Below are positions 6,253-7,442 of a stretch of DNA of 7,442 nucleotides, in pieces (the stretch's first letter is position 1; each line of letters begins with the position of its first letter). The stretch comes from Ruminococcus sp. Lineage in GTDB: Bacteria > Bacillota > Clostridia > Oscillospirales > Ruminococcaceae. Made by a program: the position numbers and the translations under genes. The DNA is taken from the NCBI GenBank assembly GCA_017961625.1, contig JAGCWY010000011.1, positions 1 through 7,442 on the forward strand, in the 5' to 3' direction. The notes under the pieces were generated by a model. It searched no databases and had not been told where the DNA came from. It was given only the letters and a program-made list of their open reading frames with translations.

Positions 6253-6295
6253 TAAAAACAGTCCCGGGTCAGTGACTTCGGGACTTATAGTTTTT
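6253..6295. terminator. Bidirectional intrinsic terminator between trxB and the Rrf2 gene
   Basis: Stem 6261-6267 pairs with 6278-6284 (GTCCCG/CGGGAC plus a G-T pair), with a small inner GTC/GAC helix. On the + strand a T-run follows at 6291-6295. On the - strand the stem is followed almost at once by TGTTTTTA (complement of 6253-6260). It closes both convergent units; the + strand T-run touches the Rrf2 stop codon. Confidence 0.8.
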
Positions 6296-6740
6296 AGATA
6301 TAATACATTGGTTCGAGCTGCTCGACCTGTTTCTCGGCAAATCTGTTCGCAAGATCCTTCAAGGTTATTTTTTGAGAGAACTGCCGGAGATAATCATTGA
6401 CAGGCTTCCATAAGCACTCAGATATCGTTTCGGTAGCTATGTGATCAAGCTGATCGCTGAATACAGAAGGGGAGAAGATTGTATCATCTAGGGCGTTTAC
6501 TATCTCATTTATAGTAATACCGGCAGGGTCACGGGCAAGGACATATCCGCCACCTGAGCCCTTAACGCTTTTTAGAAAATCAGCGTGTTTCAGAAGTGGT
6601 ACGATCTGTTCAAGATATTTTGCTGAAATATTATTCCTCTTGGATACCGCGTTTAGTGTGACTATATTGTTATTCCGTGAATTTACGGCAATATCTATAA
6701 GTGCTATAATACCGCATTCGACCTTTGATGATACTCGCAT
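6294..6740 (-). CDS. Rrf2-family transcriptional regulator, CymR-like
   Basis: A 148-residue winged helix-turn-helix repressor of the Rrf2 family. The N-terminal MRVSSKVECGIIALIDIA, the recognition region around ISAKYLEQIVPLLKHADF (39-56) and the wing GSGGGYVLA (61-69) are typical. The three clustered cysteines that hold Fe-S in IscR and NsrR are missing; only C9 and C109 are present. The C-terminal ...MYYI resembles the end of Bacillus CymR (MFYI as I recall it), the master regulator of cysteine metabolism that senses through CysK. Convergent placement next to a sulfur operon fits a sulfur-status regulator, but its targets are unproven and the operon promoter is outside the window. The start is supported by AAAGGAG (6757-6751) 10 bases upstream. 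IscR is a less likely alternative. Confidence 0.88.
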   Translation of the reverse strand: MRVSSKVECGIIALIDIAVNSRNNNIVTLNAVSKRNNISAKYLEQIVPLLKHADFLKSVKGSGGGYVLARDPAGITINEIVNALDDTIFSPSVFSDQLDHIATETISECLWKPVNDYLRQFSQKITLKDLANRFAEKQVEQLEPMYYI

Positions 6741-6784
6741 TTTTAATCCGCTCCTTTATATTTATTAAACCTATCTGTATAATA

Positions 6785-6813
6785 AGTATAACATAAATAT
6801 AGTTCAATTTCAA
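6785..6813 (-). promoter_or_regulatory. Promoter of the Rrf2 regulator gene
   Basis: On the - strand, TTGAAA (6813-6808) is followed after 17 bases by TATACT (6790-6785) with a TGT just before it, giving both a -35 and an extended -10. A second overlapping pair, TTGAAC and TATTAT, also has 17-base spacing. Transcription would start near 6778, about 38 bases before the ATG. I cannot assign an operator dyad in this AT-rich stretch. Confidence 0.65.
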
Positions 6814-6853
6814 GTATTTCTGCTATAATATTTGTTTATAAAGAGCTATAAGC

Positions 6854-6894
6854 AAAGCACCGCCCGAACCTAATGAAAGTTCGGGCGGGCTTTT
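6854..6894. terminator. Strong GC-rich hairpin terminator, bidirectional, ending the small minus-strand unit
   Basis: Bases 6860-6869 pair perfectly with 6879-6888 (CCGCCCGAAC/GTTCGGGCGG, 9-base loop). With A6859 bulged, AAAGC (6854-6858) also pairs with GCTTT (6889-6893), the A-tract/U-tract form of an intrinsic terminator. On the - strand the tail is TGCTTTGCTT; on the + strand it is GCTTTTAA. With no + strand gene just upstream, the main user is probably the minus-strand unit starting near 7053. Confidence 0.75.
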
Positions 6895-6941
6895 AATGGC
6901 ACATATTGTTTCTCAGGAGTATTTATTGATATGTCAGTTTT

Positions 6942-7028
6942 TCAACATCGTCCAACTTTCCACATTCGCTCTGTACAAATGAGCACTGAGCGAGAAATGT
7001 GCTGTATGGGATACTTTCCTGTTAACAT
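6942..7028 (-). CDS. Possible 28-residue small protein of unknown function
   Basis: The frame reads MLTGKYPIQHISRSVLICTE and then RMWKVGRC before TGA (6944-6942). Support is positional: AAAGGAG (7043-7037) lies 8 bases before the ATG, itself downstream of a strong promoter. Two cysteines (C18, C28) and a basic charge are the only notable properties; there is no membrane segment or signal peptide. The start codon is inside the long arm of a hairpin, which would hinder translation unless opened. I have an unverified impression that near-identical short products are annotated in other gut Clostridia; a search is needed. It may be a chance frame within a structured RNA. Confidence 0.35.
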   Translation of the reverse strand: MLTGKYPIQHISRSVLICTERMWKVGRC

Positions 7029-7036
7029 TTGTACAG
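6971..7036 (-). repeat. Inverted repeat forming a three-way-junction fold
   Basis: The outer stem is an 11-bp perfect inverted repeat, CTGTACAAATG (6971-6981) with CATTTGTACAG (7026-7036). Inside are two further perfect helices: AGCAC/GTGCT (6982-6986 with 6999-7003) and GTAT/ATAC (7004-7007 with 7011-7014, 3-base loop). One inner helix abuts both the outer stem and the other inner helix with no unpaired base, so the parts could stack. Read on the - strand, the outer stem begins right after the ribosome site and contains the start codon of the 28-codon frame. Confidence 0.7.
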
Positions 7037-7059
7037 CTCCTTTCTCTTGGTATGACTTT

Positions 7060-7088
7060 ATTATAGCACCGAAATCGGTTCTTGTCCA
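7060..7088 (-). promoter_or_regulatory. Strong extended -10 promoter with a palindrome in its spacer
   Basis: On the - strand, TGGACA (7088-7083) is followed after 17 bases by a perfect TATAAT (7065-7060) preceded by TGC, giving an extended -10. The spacer contains the perfect palindrome ACCGAAATCGGT (7068-7079), a possible repressor operator. It lies 60 to 90 bases after the TcdA-like stop and drives the small unit towards 6854. No terminator is evident between the TcdA-like gene and this promoter. Confidence 0.7.
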
Positions 7089-7147
7089 ATTCCAAAATGC
7101 CATAGCAAACGATAGGAGTTGTTTATAACTTGAGAGAGAAATATACG

Positions 7148-7442
7148 TTAAATGTTCATAGTCAGGTCTTTTACGACTTCACCTGCAATAAGAAGTCCTG
7201 CAACAGCAGGTACAAAAGCTGTGCTTCCCGGAATATCTCTGCGCTCAGTGCACTTATGTTGTGCTCCAGGAGGACAGATGCAGTGACTGCGGCAGCTTAT
7301 TGACATATCCTCAAGCGGACGTATAGGCTGTTCATCAGAGTAAACCACCTTAAGCTTCTTAACGCCGCGCTTTCTCAGTTCATGCCGCATTACACGGGCA
7401 AGGGGACAGACGGAAGTTTCATAAATATCAGCTATTTTCATA
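7148..7442 (-). CDS. tcdA: TcdA-like E1 enzyme (tRNA threonylcarbamoyladenosine dehydratase family), C-terminal part
   Basis: The last 97 residues of a minus-strand protein whose N-terminal ATP-binding domain lies outside the window. The start-like ATG (7441-7439) is almost certainly internal, because the segment ADIYETSVCPLARVMRHELR is a mid-protein region of the CsdL/TcdA branch of the ThiF/MoeB superfamily. The end segment IPGSTAFVPAVAGLLIAGEV is the conserved C-terminal helix region. TcdA cyclises t6A to ct6A in tRNAs reading ANN codons. A cysteine cluster (Cys 50, 54, 56 and 64, counted from that internal Met; CxxxCxC then C) suggests a metal site, which I recall from Firmicutes members. 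Stop TAA is at 7150-7148. It is a second E1-type enzyme near HcyF but of a different branch, and probably unrelated to the carrier pathway. Confidence 0.85.
   Translation of the reverse strand, partial: MKIADIYETSVCPLARVMRHELRKRGVKKLKVVYSDEQPIRPLEDMSISCRSHCICPPGAQHKCTERRDIPGSTAFVPAVAGLLIAGEVVKDLTMNI

Larger units (their letters stand above)
6850..7053 (-). ncRNA. Candidate small RNA or leaderless small-peptide mRNA, about 200 nt
   Basis: A strong minus-strand promoter (7060-7088) predicts a start near 7053, and the GC-rich hairpin (6854-6894) ends the transcript about 200 nt later. Between them lie a three-way-junction fold (6971-7036), a further 6-bp inverted repeat (ACATAT 6901-6906 / ATATGT 6929-6934) and a 28-codon frame with a good ribosome site. 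No known RNA family is recognised: it does not fold into the long 5'-3' rod of 6S RNA, and no tmRNA, SRP or RNase P landmarks are seen. This unit accounts for most of the 407 bases between the Rrf2 gene and the TcdA-like gene. Whether it acts as RNA, peptide or both is open. Confidence 0.5.

Noticed and set aside
6294..6740. IscR or NsrR as the identity of the Rrf2 protein
   Set aside because: The triple-cysteine Fe-S cluster motif is absent; only C9 and C109 exist.
6824..6829. Plus-strand extended -10 (TGC-TATAAT) just upstream of the 6854-6894 hairpin
   Set aside because: No convincing -35, and the product would be only about 60 nt; it lies in the AT-rich region behind the Rrf2 promoter and is probably chance.
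6931..7128. Plus-strand 65-codon frame
   Set aside because: It is antisense to the small minus-strand unit, has no ribosome site or promoter, and runs through the hairpins and the opposite promoter.
6832..7128. Direct repeat TTGTTTATAA at 6832-6841 and 7119-7128, considered as a target duplication of a small mobile element
   Set aside because: Ten AT-rich bases in AT-rich DNA, with no terminal inverted repeats at the inner edges; too weak to call an insertion.

Overview
The window looks like a chromosomal segment of a Gram-positive gut-type Clostridia, most likely a Ruminococcus or close Oscillospiraceae relative. The reasons are strong AGGAGG-type ribosome binding sites, moderate GC content, tightly packed same-strand genes, a CymR-like Rrf2 regulator and a Firmicutes-style TcdA with a cysteine cluster. 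The genus is an inference from style, not from a marker gene.

Bases 1-6216 (+ strand) form one sulfur-metabolism gene train of nine genes. It opens with the 3' end of what I read as a family 2A encapsulin shell gene (1-300). This overlaps a SufS-type cysteine desulfurase (287-2002) that carries a long disordered N-terminal extension with three copies of a short motif, the architecture of encapsulin-loaded desulfurase cargo. After a 12-bp hairpin (2015-2041) come MetY-type O-acetylhomoserine sulfhydrylase (2074-3300), a TusA-family sulfur carrier (3313-3558), a small thioredoxin with a CIPC site (3560-3877), a ThiS/MoaD-like carrier ending GGGQ (3878-4084), a ThiF/MoeB-like E1 adenylyltransferase (4084-4896), a JAMM metalloprotease (4893-5306) and an NADPH-type thioredoxin reductase (5311-6216). 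The genes from the TusA homologue onward overlap or lie within a few bases of each other. Carrier, E1, JAMM protease and MetY correspond one-for-one to the protein-thiocarboxylate route to homocysteine known from Wolinella succinogenes (HcyS, HcyF, HcyD, MetY).

The proposed logic is inferred. The encapsulated desulfurase takes sulfur from cysteine and holds it in the shell. Thioredoxin/thioredoxin reductase and the TusA protein mobilise it as sulfide or persulfide. The JAMM protease trims the carrier to a free di-glycine end, and the E1 adenylates it so it can become a thiocarboxylate. MetY joins it to O-acetylhomoserine, and the protease then frees homocysteine. A sulfur-storing nanocompartment coupled to a carrier-protein methionine pathway is the most interesting thing here.

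Bases 6217-6295 hold a bidirectional terminator. The convergent gene 6294-6740 (- strand) is an Rrf2 regulator resembling CymR, with its own promoter. Bases 6741-7147 contain no conventional gene. They hold that promoter, a bidirectional terminator (6854-6894) and a compact minus-strand transcription unit of about 200 nt with a strong extended -10 promoter (7060-7088), a three-way-junction fold and a possible 28-codon reading frame. The window ends in the C-terminal part of a minus-strand TcdA-like E1 enzyme (7148-7442, cut by the window edge).
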